Below are positions 29,241 to 38,548 of a stretch of 64,000 nt of DNA, one piece after another. Source of the stretch: Halodurantibacterium flavum (GTDB lineage: Bacteria; Pseudomonadota; Alphaproteobacteria; Rhodobacterales; Rhodobacteraceae). The stretch's first letter is position 1, and every line of letters starts with the position of its first letter. The stretch spans positions 1 through 64,000 of the forward strand of contig NZ_JBHUGH010000005.1 in NCBI RefSeq assembly GCF_042681825.1, in the 5' to 3' direction. The translations under genes were made by a program, and so were the position numbers. The notes under the pieces were generated by a model. The model saw nothing but the letters and a program-made list of their open reading frames with translations, did not search any database and had not been told where the DNA came from.

Positions 29241-32185
29241 GCACCCGTCTTTCGCAGGGGGGGCGGCTCATCGACCGCACCCGCCCGCAGGAATTCACCT
29301 TCAACGGCAGGCGGCTGCGCGGGTATGCGGGCGATACGCTCGCCTCGGCGTTGCTGGCCAATGACCAGATGCTTGTGGGACGCAGCTTCAAGTATCACCG
29401 CCCCCGCGGGATCGTCGCAAGCGGCGCCGAAGAGCCGAACGCCCTTGTCAATATGGGGCGCGCCGCCCGGTTCGAGCCGAACCAGCGCACAACGACGACC
29501 GAGCTTTTCGACGGGCTGACCGCCGAGAGCCAGAACCATTGGCCGAGCCTCGAATTCGATCTGGGCGTCGTCAACAGCGCCTTGTCGCGGTTCCTGCCGG
29601 CGGGCTTTTACTACAAGACCTTCATCCATCCGCGCCCGTTCTGGAAACACGTGTTCGAGCCGATCATCCGACGGTCCGCGGGGCTGGGCCGCGCGCCGCA
29701 GGATCGGGATGCGGACAGCTATGAACAGTTCTACGCCTTTGCCGATCTGCTGGTTGCCGGGGGCGGTATCGCCGGGCTTCACACGGCGCTGGAGGCCGCG
29801 CGTGCCGGCAAGCGCGTGATCGTGATGGAGCAGGCGGCCCATTGGGGCGGGCGGGCGCCGGTGGACGGTGTCGTCATCGACGGGCAGCCCGCCGCGGACT
29901 GGGTGGGGGAAACCGTCGCCACGCTCGGCGCGATGGAAAACGTCACGCTGCGCCTGCGGGCCACCGTGGCCGGGGTTTACGACCACGGCTATGCACTGGC
30001 CGCCGAACGGCTGACCGACCATCTGCCGGGTGCGCCGGGACCGCGCCAGCGGCTGTGGCGGATACGCGCCGCGCAGATCGTCGCGGCGACCGGTGCCATC
30101 GAACGCCCGCTGAGCTTTGCCGGAAACGATGTCCCGGGCGTGATGCTCGCCAGCGCGGTCAGGGATTACGTGGCGAACTGGGCCGTGAGCGCCGGCGACC
30201 GCACGGTTCTGGTCACGAACAACGACGACGCCTATCGGACGGCGATCGCCTTGGTTGAGGCGGGGCTTTCGGTTCCGGTCATCCTCGATGCGCGCCCCCG
30301 CGCCGAGGGAGAGCTGCCGCAGCGCGCCCGGGCGCTTGGCATCCGGGTCGAAACGGGGCGCGGCATCGCCAAGGTCAAGGGCGGCAAGCGCGTCACCGGG
30401 GTCGCGATCTGCGCGCAGGCCGGCGAAGGCGCGGTGCTGGAGGAGATCGCTTGCGACGCGGTCGCCATGTCGGGCGGCTGGTCGCCGGTCGTGCATCTGT
30501 GGTCCCATTGCGGCGGCAAGCTGATCTGGGACGAGGCGCAGGGCATGTTCTGCCCCGATCCCGCGCGCCCACCGCTGGGGGCCGACGGGCAGGGTTTTGT
30601 GACCACTGTCGGCGCGGCATCGGGCGCGATGCAGGCGGCGGACTGTCTGCCCGGCCTTGCGGTCGAGGCCCCGACAGAGGCGCCCATGCAACCCGTCTGG
30701 ATGATGCCGCAGGGTGCAAAGGCCGAGTTGCGCGCCAAGATGTGGCTCGACTACCAGAACGACGTAAAGGTTTCGGACGTCCAGCTTGCGGCGCGCGAAG
30801 GTTACGAGAGCGTTGAACATACCAAACGCTACACCACGCTGGGAATGGCGACGGATCAGGGCAAGTTGAGCAATATCAACGGCCTTGCGGTGCTTTCCGA
30901 CGCCATCTCTCAGCCCGTGCCGCAGGTGGGGACGACCACCTTCCGCCCGCCTTACACACCTGTCACGCTCGGCACGCTGGCCGGCGAGGCGCGGGGCGAG
31001 ATATTCCAGCCGCTGCGCCGCACGCCCATCCATGACTGGCATGAGGCCAACGGCGCATGGTGGGAACCTGTCGGCCATTGGCGGCGCCCCTATTGCTATC
31101 AGCGCCCCGGCGAGACCGTGGAAGACGCCGTGCATCGCGAGGTCCGGAACACCCGCGCGGCGGTCGGGCTACTCGATGCCTCGACCCTGGGCAAGATCCT
31201 GGTCAAGGGACCGGATGCGGGGCGTTTCCTCGACATGCTCTATACCAACATGATGAGCACGCTGCCCGTGGGGAAATGCCGCTATGGCCTGATGTGCAAC
31301 GAGAACGGCTTTCTGATCGACGACGGAGTTGTCGCACGGCTGGATGACGACACGTTCCTTTGCCACACGACCTCGGGCGGGGCGGATCGCATCCACGCGC
31401 ATATGGAAGACTGGCTGCAATGCGAATGGTGGGACTGGAAGGTCTATACCGCCAACCTGACCGAGCAGTTCGCCCAGATCGCCGTCGTCGGACCCAAGGC
31501 ACGGCAGCTTCTGGAACGTCTGGGCGGGATGGATGTCAGCCGTGAGACGCTGCCCTTCATGGAGTGGCGCGAGGGTGTTCTGGGTGGCATCGCCGCGCGG
31601 GTCTTCCGGATCAGCTTTTCGGGCGAATTGTCCTATGAGATCGCCGTGCCGTCCGGGCAGGGACGCGTGCTTTGGGATCTGCTTGTGGCCGAGGGCGCCG
31701 ATCTGGGCGTCATGCCCTACGGCACCGAGGCGCTGCATGTGCTGCGGGCCGAGAAGGGCTTCATCATGATCGGGGATGAAACCGACGGCACCGTGATCCC
31801 ACAGGATCTGGGCCTCGACTGGGCGATTTCGCGAAAGAAGGCGGATTACATCGGCAAGCGCGGACAGGAGAGGACGTTCCTGACCGACCCGGACCGCTGG
31901 AAACTGGTGGGGCTCGAAACGCTCGACGGGTCGGTCCTGCCGGACGGCGCCTATGCGGTGATCGAGGGCGTGAACGGGAATGGCCAGCGGCTGACCGAGG
32001 GGCGCGTCACCTCCACCTATTACTCCCCCACGCTGGGGCGCGGCATCGCCATGGGCCTGATCCGGCGCGGGCCGGAACGGATGGGCGAGACGGTGGTCTT
32101 TGCGATGCTCGACGGCAGCAGCGTCAAGGCGCGGATCGTCTCTCCGGTCTTTTACGATGCCAAGGGGGACAAGCAGAATGTCTGA
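29237..32185 (+). CDS. soxA: sarcosine oxidase, alpha subunit
   Basis: A 982-residue protein. The N-terminal region (FTFNGRRLRGYAGDTLASAL) resembles a ferredoxin-like Fer2_4 domain. A pyridine-nucleotide domain with LLVAGGGIAGLHTALEAARA lies near residue 170. A C-terminal GcvT/aminomethyltransferase domain (about 600-970; YEIAVPSGQG, GTEALHVLRAEKGF) handles folate. SoxA binds NAD and carries the tetrahydrofolate site to which the methyl carbon is channelled. Size and domain order are normal. It overlaps soxD (4 bp) and soxG (8 bp). Confidence 0.95.
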   Translation: MSTRLSQGGRLIDRTRPQEFTFNGRRLRGYAGDTLASALLANDQMLVGRSFKYHRPRGIVASGAEEPNALVNMGRAARFEPNQRTTTTELFDGLTAESQNHWPSLEFDLGVVNSALSRFLPAGFYYKTFIHPRPFWKHVFEPIIRRSAGLGRAPQDRDADSYEQFYAFADLLVAGGGIAGLHTALEAARAGKRVIVMEQAAHWGGRAPVDGVVIDGQPAADWVGETVATLGAMENVTLRLRATVAGVYDHGYALAAERLTDHLPGAPGPRQRLWRIRAAQIVAATGAIERPLSFAGNDVPGVMLASAVRDYVANWAVSAGDRTVLVTNNDDAYRTAIALVEAGLSVPVILDARPRAEGELPQRARALGIRVETGRGIAKVKGGKRVTGVAICAQAGEGAVLEEIACDAVAMSGGWSPVVHLWSHCGGKLIWDEAQGMFCPDPARPPLGADGQGFVTTVGAASGAMQAADCLPGLAVEAPTEAPMQPVWMMPQGAKAELRAKMWLDYQNDVKVSDVQLAAREGYESVEHTKRYTTLGMATDQGKLSNINGLAVLSDAISQPVPQVGTTTFRPPYTPVTLGTLAGEARGEIFQPLRRTPIHDWHEANGAWWEPVGHWRRPYCYQRPGETVEDAVHREVRNTRAAVGLLDASTLGKILVKGPDAGRFLDMLYTNMMSTLPVGKCRYGLMCNENGFLIDDGVVARLDDDTFLCHTTSGGADRIHAHMEDWLQCEWWDWKVYTANLTEQFAQIAVVGPKARQLLERLGGMDVSRETLPFMEWREGVLGGIAARVFRISFSGELSYEIAVPSGQGRVLWDLLVAEGADLGVMPYGTEALHVLRAEKGFIMIGDETDGTVIPQDLGLDWAISRKKADYIGKRGQERTFLTDPDRWKLVGLETLDGSVLPDGAYAVIEGVNGNGQRLTEGRVTSTYYSPTLGRGIAMGLIRRGPERMGETVVFAMLDGSSVKARIVSPVFYDAKGDKQNV

Positions 32186-32744
32186 TCTTGCAATGACGTC
32201 AGGGGCTTCCGGCGCGATCTTCAGGGGAATTGCGACGGTGGAGGAGCTTTCGGACCGGGGCATGATCCTGTTGCGGGCGCCGCTTGCCGATCCTGCGACC
32301 TCGACCGCAGTGAGGGCCGCGATTGGCCTTGCCGTGCCGGACCAGCGCGGTCTCTTGCACGATGGCGATCGCGCCGTGGGCTGGATGTCGCCGGATGAAC
32401 TGTTGCTGGTCCTGCCGCATGCGGGCGTCGCGGCGACCCTTGCCGCGCTGAAGGACGGGCTGGCGGGCAGCCATCATCTGGTGCAGGACGTGTCGGACAT
32501 GCGGGCGGTTTTCCGCATCAGCGGTCCCCATGCGCGCGAGGTTCTTGCGAAACTCGCCCCCGTGGACATGGGGCGGTTCGGACCGGGCGAGTTGCGCCGC
32601 ACCCGCGCGGCGCAGGTTCCGGCGGCGTTCTGGATGGAGGATGACGGCGCGATCACGCTTGTCTGCTTCCGCTCGGTCGGGCGCTACATGTTCGACCTCC
32701 TCTGCGCGGCGGCGACACCGGGATCGGAGGTGGGGGTTTTCTGA
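32178..32744 (+). CDS. soxG: sarcosine oxidase, gamma subunit
   Basis: A 188-residue protein with SoxG features (SDRGMILLRAPLADP, VQDVSDMRAVFRISGPHAREV and RSVGRYMFDLL). The ATG at 32178 overlaps the soxA stop by 8 bp; longer frames run within soxA. SoxG is the GcvT-like small subunit completing the heterotetramer. Last gene of the operon; sodB follows after 151 bp. Confidence 0.92.
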   Translation: MSDLAMTSGASGAIFRGIATVEELSDRGMILLRAPLADPATSTAVRAAIGLAVPDQRGLLHDGDRAVGWMSPDELLLVLPHAGVAATLAALKDGLAGSHHLVQDVSDMRAVFRISGPHAREVLAKLAPVDMGRFGPGELRRTRAAQVPAAFWMEDDGAITLVCFRSVGRYMFDLLCAAATPGSEVGVF

Positions 32745-32895
32745 CCTGCCGGGCCGGGACCCCTTTCATCCCGCCCCCGGTCCGCCGGTTTTCTGGCCCG
32801 GGGCCGCGCGAAAATTCCCTGCCGAGCCTTGACCTTGCCGTTCCAAGCCGCCTTATTCCCCATGGACGACACGAAAAGCGCGAGAGGAACACGCG

Positions 32896-33498
32896 ATGGC
32901 TTTCGAACTTCCCGATCTTCCCTATTCCCATGACGCCCTGGCCGATCTCGGCATGTCGCGGGAGACGCTGGAGTATCACCACGACATTCACCACAAGGCC
33001 TATGTCGACAACGGCAACAAGCTGATCGCCGGGACCGAGTGGGAAAACAAGAGCCTCGAAGAGATCATCAAGGGCACCTATCAGCCCGGCGCGGTCGCAC
33101 AGAACGGCATCTTCAACAACGCGAGCCAGCACTGGAACCACAACCAGTTCTGGGAGATGATGGGCCCGGGCGAGAAAAAGATCCCCGGCGAGCTTGAGAA
33201 AGCGCTGACCGAGACCTTCGGTTCGGTGGACAAGTTCAAAGAGGAATTCTCGGCCGCCGGTTCCGGGCAATTCGGTTCGGGCTGGGCCTGGCTGGTGAAA
33301 GACGCGGATGGCAGCCTCAAGGTCACCAAGACCGAGAACGGCGTCAACCCGCTGTGCTTTGGTCAGACGGCGCTTCTGGGCTGTGACGTGTGGGAACACA
33401 GCTATTACATCGACTTCCGCAACAAGCGGCCGGCCTACCTGAGCAACTTCCTTGAGAAGCTGGTCAACTGGGAAAACGTGGCCGCGCGCATGGCCTGA
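32896..33498 (+). CDS. sodB: superoxide dismutase [Fe]
   Basis: A 200-residue Fe/Mn-type SOD. Metal ligands are visible: His28 in LEYHHDIHHKAYV, His in QHWNHNQFW, and Asp/His in LGCDVWEHSYYIDF. FNNASQHWNHNQFW and GQFGSGWAWL fit the iron form. Cytoplasmic. Placing it after sarcosine oxidase, which makes hydrogen peroxide, is suggestive but it has its own gap and AGAGGAAC ribosome-binding site. Confidence 0.93.
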   Translation: MAFELPDLPYSHDALADLGMSRETLEYHHDIHHKAYVDNGNKLIAGTEWENKSLEEIIKGTYQPGAVAQNGIFNNASQHWNHNQFWEMMGPGEKKIPGELEKALTETFGSVDKFKEEFSAAGSGQFGSGWAWLVKDADGSLKVTKTENGVNPLCFGQTALLGCDVWEHSYYIDFRNKRPAYLSNFLEKLVNWENVAARMA

Positions 33499-33527
33499 TT
33501 GGCCCAAGGGCGCAGGACCGCAGTTTC

Positions 33528-33556
33528 AGCCCCGTGCCATTCAGTGGCGCGGGGCT
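33528..33556. terminator. bidirectional terminator between sodB and tpiA
   Basis: A 12-bp stem (AGCCCCGTGCCA / TGGCGCGGGGCT, one G-T pair) with a 5-base loop is followed by TTGCATTT on the plus strand. It lies in the 74-bp gap between the convergent genes. Confidence 0.8.
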
Positions 33557-33572
33557 TTGCATTTCAGCCGGT

Positions 33573-34310
33573 TCAACCGCCGAGCGCCGCGATGATCTCA
33601 CCGAATTCGTCCGCGGTCAGGGACGCCCCGCCGACCAGCGCGCCATCCACATTGGGCACCCCGAAAATCTCGGCCGCATTCGCGGGCTTGACCGATCCGC
33701 CGTAAAGCAGCGGAATGTCATCGGCTGCCGGGCCGAAGCGGATGGCAAGCGTCTCGCGCATCGCGCCGTGCACCCTGGCGATATCGTCGAGCGTCGGTGT
33801 CCGGCCGCTGCCAATGGCCCAGACGGGCTCATACGCGACGACGAGCAGCGCGGGATCGTCGGGAAGCGAGCCCGAAAGCTGCGCCTTGACCGTAGGCAGC
33901 GCATCGCCCGCATCGCGCTGCGCCTCTGTTTCCCCGACGCAGATGATCGAGGTCAGCCCCGCGGCCTGCGCTGCAAGCGCCTTGTCCCGCACCATTGCGT
34001 CGGTTTCGGCATGATCGGCGCGACGCTCCGAATGGCCAAGGATCACATGGCTGGCGCCCGCATCGAGCAGCATCCGCGCCGAGATGTCGCCGGTATGGGC
34101 ACCGCTTTCACCGCTGTGGCAATCCTGCCCGCCGACAAAGTAGGTCGTGTCGCGAAGACGCTCGGCCATCCGGGACAAGAGCGTGGCAGGCGGGCAGATC
34201 AGCACCTCGCATCGCGGCGAGGGATGGGCGGCCCAGAGACGTTCGACCTCGGCAAGATCGGCGGCGAGCCCGTTCATCTTCCAGTTTCCGGCGGCGAGTT
34301 TGCGGGCCAT
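33573..34310 (-). CDS. tpiA: triosephosphate isomerase
   Basis: A 245-residue TIM barrel with the catalytic lysine in AAGNWKMNG, His in ILGHSERR, the catalytic Glu in AYEPVWAIGSG and the phosphate-binding LLYGGSVKPANA. It interconverts dihydroxyacetone phosphate and glyceraldehyde 3-phosphate in glycolysis/gluconeogenesis. Length is normal. It converges with sodB at a shared terminator. Confidence 0.96.
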   Translation of the reverse strand: MARKLAAGNWKMNGLAADLAEVERLWAAHPSPRCEVLICPPATLLSRMAERLRDTTYFVGGQDCHSGESGAHTGDISARMLLDAGASHVILGHSERRADHAETDAMVRDKALAAQAAGLTSIICVGETEAQRDAGDALPTVKAQLSGSLPDDPALLVVAYEPVWAIGSGRTPTLDDIARVHGAMRETLAIRFGPAADDIPLLYGGSVKPANAAEIFGVPNVDGALVGGASLTADEFGEIIAALGG

Positions 34311-34443
34311 CCCTGTCTCCCTTATGGAACCAATCCAAAGGGATACGGGAGCCGGGGCAGGGGGTAAAGACTGTTAGCGCCGGACAGTCGCCGACAAAAT
34401 CGCCGGTCGCGCGGGATAAGGCGCGCAGCCGGCAGACAAGGGG

Positions 34444-34800
34444 TCAGACCGGCGCGTCCTTGAACTTGATCGACTCACCGCAACCGCAGGCCTCGGCCAC
34501 GTTCGGGTTGCGGAACTTGAAACCGGCTTCGAGCAGCGAGGTTTCGTAGTCGATTTCCGTTCCGATCAGGAACATCTGGGCCATCGGTGCGATCATCACG
34601 CGCGCACCGTCCTGTTCCACGACCTCGTCCATCGGGTTCACCTCGGACACATAGTCCATGGTGTATTCCATCCCCGCGCAACCACCCTTTTTCACCCCGA
34701 TCCGGAGGCCGGCGGCGTTCTGGCGCTCCATCAGGCGCCCGATCTGGCGGGCGGCGGTGGGGGTCAATGTGACGGCGGCTTTGCCGGGAATACCGAACAT
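34444..34800 (-). CDS. A-type Fe-S carrier (IscA/SufA/ErpA family)
   Basis: A 118-residue HesB-domain protein with LRIGVKKGGCAGMEYTM and AEACGCGESIKF, the three conserved cysteines of A-type carriers. These deliver Fe-S clusters to target proteins. ATG 34800 with an AAGGA site is preferred over a longer frame. It is alone here rather than in an isc/suf cluster, with sufT 0.6 kb away across tspO. Confidence 0.92.
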   Translation of the reverse strand: MFGIPGKAAVTLTPTAARQIGRLMERQNAAGLRIGVKKGGCAGMEYTMDYVSEVNPMDEVVEQDGARVMIAPMAQMFLIGTEIDYETSLLEAGFKFRNPNVAEACGCGESIKFKDAPV

Positions 34801-34936
34801 GGGCTCAGGTCCTTCGCTTGGGCTTATGGACAATGTAGTCATCGGGGCGGGAAACGGCAAGCAGGCTGGACGCCGCTGCGGCAGGCGCTAGGCTGCCATG
34901 AACGCCACAGGGCCGATATGAAGGGGGAAAAGCGGC

Positions 34937-35398
34937 ATGGACTGGACGACCTTCGGCATCTTTCTTGTGGCCTGCGGCGCCTCGGCTGCGACGGGTGTGC
35001 TGTTCCCGCCGGGCAACTGGTATCGGCAACTGGACAAGCCGGGTTTCACGCCGCCCAACTGGGCCTTTCCGGTCGCCTGGAGCCTCCTTTACCTGATGAT
35101 GGCCGCCGCCGCGGCCCGCATCGCACCCCTGCCGGGCGCGGGTCTGGCGCTGGCGCTCTGGGCCGCGCAGATCGCGTTCAACACGCTCTGGACGCCGGTT
35201 TTCTTCGGGCTTCGCCGGATCATGGCGGCGCTGGTGGTGATCGCGATCCTGTGGTTTCTGGTCACGGGAACGCTGCTGGCCTTCTGGCGGCTCGACTGGA
35301 TCGCGGGGCTCATGATGCTGCCCTACCTCGTCTGGGTCAGCTACGCGGCGGCGCTGAACGCGGCGATCTGGCGCCTGAACCCGCGACCGCCCGCGTGA
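34937..35398 (+). CDS. tspO: TspO/MBR family tryptophan-rich sensory protein
   Basis: A 153-residue protein with five helices and the TspO signatures PGNWYRQLDKPGFTPPNWAF, WSLLYLMMAAAA, FNTLWTPVFF and LPYLVWVSYAAALN. TspO binds porphyrins and related ligands and, in Rhodobacter, regulates photosynthesis and tetrapyrrole genes. GGGGGAAAAG upstream serves as ribosome-binding site. It ends 3 bp from the convergent sufT stop. Confidence 0.93.
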   Translation: MDWTTFGIFLVACGASAATGVLFPPGNWYRQLDKPGFTPPNWAFPVAWSLLYLMMAAAAARIAPLPGAGLALALWAAQIAFNTLWTPVFFGLRRIMAALVVIAILWFLVTGTLLAFWRLDWIAGLMMLPYLVWVSYAAALNAAIWRLNPRPPA

Positions 35399-35401
35399 CG
35401 T

Positions 35402-35782
35402 CTACATGAAGCCAAGCTCGAGCCGGGCCTCATCGCTCATCATGTCCATGCCCCATTGCGGCTCGAACGTCATCTGAACGTTCACCTGCTTGACGCCGGC
35501 CAGGGGTTCGACCGCATCTGCGACCCAACCCGGCATCTCGCCCGCCACGGGGCAGCCGGGCGCGGTGAGCGTCATGATGATCTCCACCTCGTTCTCGGGG
35601 CTGATGTCGATCGTGTAGATCAGACCCAGATCGTAGATGTTGACCGGAATTTCCGGGTCGAACACGGTGCGGCACGCCTCGACCACCTGATCGTAAAGCG
35701 GGTGATCGGTCGTCGAGGGGCGGATGAGGGGCGTGCCCTCAACGGGTTCGGATGCGGGAACGGTCATGGGGGCCTCGCTCAT
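35402..35782 (-). CDS. sufT: SUF-system Fe-S assembly protein SufT (MIP18/DUF59)
   Basis: A 126-residue protein with CRTVFDPEIPVNIYDLGLIY, the hallmark of the MIP18/SufT family. TLTAPGCPVAGEMPGWV (conserved cysteine) and VQMTFEPQWGMDMM follow. SufT helps maturation of Fe-S proteins. I chose the ATG at 35782; a longer frame into the rimK flank has no support. The genome's suf operon is not in the window. Confidence 0.9.
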   Translation of the reverse strand: MSEAPMTVPASEPVEGTPLIRPSTTDHPLYDQVVEACRTVFDPEIPVNIYDLGLIYTIDISPENEVEIIMTLTAPGCPVAGEMPGWVADAVEPLAGVKQVNVQMTFEPQWGMDMMSDEARLELGFM

Positions 35783-35877
35783 GGTTGAGCAAAGATATAA
35801 GGAATTGAGACGCCCGGGTAAAGTGGCCCACGCGGCTGTGACCGACGCCCGTCCCTCCGGAAGGAGCCGCGCCACCC

Positions 35878-37293
35878 TCAGCCGCGCGGGATCTTCCGGC
35901 GCACGGGTGTCGGGCGGACGCGCTTTTCGATCTCGTCGAACAGCGCCGCGGCGATGTTGCGCCCGCTCGCCGTCTCGATCCCCTCGAACCCGGGCGAGGA
36001 ATTGACCTCGAGCACCTTCGGCCCCTCGGACGAGCGCAGCAGGTCCACCCCGGCAAGGTTCAGGCGGAAGGCCCGGGCGGCGCGGATCGCCGTGTCGCGC
36101 TCGGCCCTGGTGATGCGGACCGGCTCGGCGCTGCCGCCCTGATGAAGGTTCGAGCGGAATTCGCCCTCGGCGGCACGGCGGCGCATCGCCGCGACCACGC
36201 GGCCTCCGATCACGAGACAGCGGATATCCTCACCGGCGGCTTCCTTGACGAAATGCTGCACCAGGAAATTCGCGCGCAGCCCCCGGAAGGCCGAGATGAC
36301 CGACTGCGCCGCCTTCTTGGTTTCGGCCAGCACGACGCCTTTTCCTTGCGTGCTTTCCAGCAGCTTGACGACCAGCGGCGCGTTCCCGGCCAGCGCGATC
36401 AGGTTGTCGGTATCCTTGGGGCTGGAGGCAAAGGCGGTGGCCGGCATCCCGATCCGGTGCCGTGCAAGGATCTGATGGGCGTGCAGCTTGTCGCGGCTGG
36501 CGAGGATGCCCTCGGCCCCGTTCACGCAAAAGGTGCCGATGGATTCGAACTGCCGCATGACGGCAGCGCCGTAGGCGGTGACGGAAACGCCGATGCGCGG
36601 GATCACCGCGTCAAAGCGGGGCAGGCGGGCGCCATCGTAATGGATCTCGGGGGCAAGGGCGTTGATCGCCATGTAGCAGCGGGTGGTGTCGATGACCTCC
36701 ACCACATGGCCGCGCGCCTCGCCCTCGGCCACGATGCGGCGGGTGGAATAGGCGCCGCCTTCGCGCGACAGGATCGCGACACGCAGGGTGCGGGCAGGGG
36801 CAGCCGCCGCGACCTGTGCGGAATGATAGACGTCATAGGACAGCGCAGGCTGGCAAAAGCTTTCACCCGGCGCAATCACCACATCCTCGGACAGGGCCTG
36901 GCGGCCCAGAAGCATCCGGTAGGCCATCGACCCGCGATCGGTCAGTGTCAACTCGATCGGCCAGCGGCGCGTCCCGATGACGATATCCGAACGGATGACA
37001 AAGCGGAATTCGGTCTCGCCGTTCGAGCTCGTGACCTCGCGCCGGTCGATGACCTCGGCCGAACAGGGGATGACAAGATCGGTGCGGCCGGGGATCGGAT
37101 GGACCGAAAAGCGGACATGCGGCGTGTCGACCGGGCCAAAGGGCTCGATGTCAAAGGCATGGAGCGCCGAGGTGCGTGCGCCCGTGTCCACCTTTGCCTT
37201 GAGCGCGGGCAGGCCCAGGCCGGGCAGGGCCAGCCACTCCTCCCAGCCGAGGCGAAAGGTCTCGGCAAAGCCCGGGTCCATGTCTTTCATCAT
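35878..37293 (-). CDS. fused RimB-like aspartic protease and RimK-like ATP-grasp ligase
   Basis: A 471-residue two-part protein. Residues 15-150 match the RimB/ATP-dependent zinc-protease family (retropepsin-like: LKAKVDTGARTSALHA). Residues 170-455 are a RimK-type ATP-grasp ligase (ILSREGGAYSTRRIV, DTTRCYMAIN, VVKLLESTQGKGVVLAE, KVLEVNSSPGFEGIE). RimK adds glutamates to the C-terminus of ribosomal protein S6; RimB is the partner protease in Pseudomonas. Here both would be on one chain. The ATG pair at 37293/37290 follows an AGAGAGA site. Divergent from tgt. Confidence 0.88.
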   Translation of the reverse strand: MMKDMDPGFAETFRLGWEEWLALPGLGLPALKAKVDTGARTSALHAFDIEPFGPVDTPHVRFSVHPIPGRTDLVIPCSAEVIDRREVTSSNGETEFRFVIRSDIVIGTRRWPIELTLTDRGSMAYRMLLGRQALSEDVVIAPGESFCQPALSYDVYHSAQVAAAAPARTLRVAILSREGGAYSTRRIVAEGEARGHVVEVIDTTRCYMAINALAPEIHYDGARLPRFDAVIPRIGVSVTAYGAAVMRQFESIGTFCVNGAEGILASRDKLHAHQILARHRIGMPATAFASSPKDTDNLIALAGNAPLVVKLLESTQGKGVVLAETKKAAQSVISAFRGLRANFLVQHFVKEAAGEDIRCLVIGGRVVAAMRRRAAEGEFRSNLHQGGSAEPVRITRAERDTAIRAARAFRLNLAGVDLLRSSEGPKVLEVNSSPGFEGIETASGRNIAAALFDEIEKRVRPTPVRRKIPRG

Positions 37294-37382
37294 CACATCT
37301 CTCTGAAAAAGCGCCCGGCCCTTGGCATCGCCGGGGAATCGCCTACAAGGGCTGCGGCCCGAAGGACGCGCAGAGATACCAG

Positions 37383-38513
37383 ATGACAAAGAAATTCAAC
37401 TTTGATGTGACAGCGACCGACGGGCGTGCGCGGACCGGCGTCATTTCCACCCCGAGGGGCGAGATCCGGACACCCGCCTTCATGCCCGTGGGCACCGCCG
37501 CGACTGTCAAGGCGATGCTGCCCGAAAGCGTGCGCGCGACAGGGGCGGATATCCTTCTGGGCAATACCTATCATCTCATGCTGCGCCCGACAGCGGAACG
37601 GATCGCACGGCTGGGCGGGCTGCACCGCTTCATGAACTGGGACCGGCCGATCCTCACGGATTCCGGCGGCTTTCAGGTCATGAGCCTTGCGGGCCTGCGC
37701 AAGCTGACCGAAGAGGGCGTGACCTTCAAAAGCCATATCGACGGATCGCGCCACGCGCTGACGCCCGAACGCAGCATGGAGATTCAGGCGCTGCTCGGCT
37801 CGGACATCGTGATGGCATTCGACGAATGCACCCCCTTTCCGTCGGATGAGGCGACGGCACGCCGCTCTATGGAACTGTCGATGCGATGGGCGCGGCGGTC
37901 GCGCGAGGCTTTCGGCGACCGGCCCGGACACGCGCTGTTCGGTATCCAGCAGGGCAGCGTCTATCGCGACCAGCGGCAGGAGAGCGCGGACAAGCTGCGC
38001 GAGATCGGTTTCGACGGCTACGCGATCGGCGGTCTTGCCGTCGGCGAGGGGCAGGCGACCATGTTCGAGGTGCTGGAATATGCGCCCGCGATGCTGCCCG
38101 AGGACCGGCCGCGCTATCTGATGGGGGTGGGCAAGCCCGATGACATCGTTGGCGCGGTCGAACGCGGCATCGACATGATGGATTGCGTCCTGCCCTCGCG
38201 GTCGGGGCGGACGGGGCAGGCCTTTACCCGCTTCGGCGTGGTCAATATCCGCAATGCGCGCCATCAGGACGACCCGCGCCCGCTGGACGAACATTGCACC
38301 TGCCCGGCCTGCCGGAACTATTCCCGCGCCTATCTGCACCACGTGAACCGGGCGCAGGAGATCATCGCCTCGATGCTGTTGACCTGGCACAATCTGCATT
38401 ACTTTCAGGAACTGATGCAGGGCCTGCGCGACGCCATCGCCGAGGGGCGGCTGGCGGCATTCGTCTCGGATTTTCATGCCCGCCGGGCAGAGGGGGATAT
38501 CGAGCCGATCTGA
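37383..38513 (+). CDS. tgt: tRNA-guanine transglycosylase (queuine tRNA-ribosyltransferase)
   Basis: A 376-residue enzyme with the catalytic aspartate region LTDSGGFQVMSL, FDECTPFPSDEATA, GLAVGEGQATMFEVLE and a zinc site HCTCPACRNYSRAYLHH. It exchanges guanine 34 for preQ1 in tRNAs of Asp, Asn, His and Tyr. Length is normal. Divergent from the rimB-rimK fusion with an 89-bp gap. Confidence 0.96.
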   Translation: MTKKFNFDVTATDGRARTGVISTPRGEIRTPAFMPVGTAATVKAMLPESVRATGADILLGNTYHLMLRPTAERIARLGGLHRFMNWDRPILTDSGGFQVMSLAGLRKLTEEGVTFKSHIDGSRHALTPERSMEIQALLGSDIVMAFDECTPFPSDEATARRSMELSMRWARRSREAFGDRPGHALFGIQQGSVYRDQRQESADKLREIGFDGYAIGGLAVGEGQATMFEVLEYAPAMLPEDRPRYLMGVGKPDDIVGAVERGIDMMDCVLPSRSGRTGQAFTRFGVVNIRNARHQDDPRPLDEHCTCPACRNYSRAYLHHVNRAQEIIASMLLTWHNLHYFQELMQGLRDAIAEGRLAAFVSDFHARRAEGDIEPI

Positions 38514-38548
38514 CCGACGCCGGGGCCCATGACCGGAAGGATGTTTCG

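Noticed and set aside
29156..31135. 659-codon open frame antisense to soxA
   Set aside because: Antisense shadow of a gene with clear sarcosine oxidase motifs.
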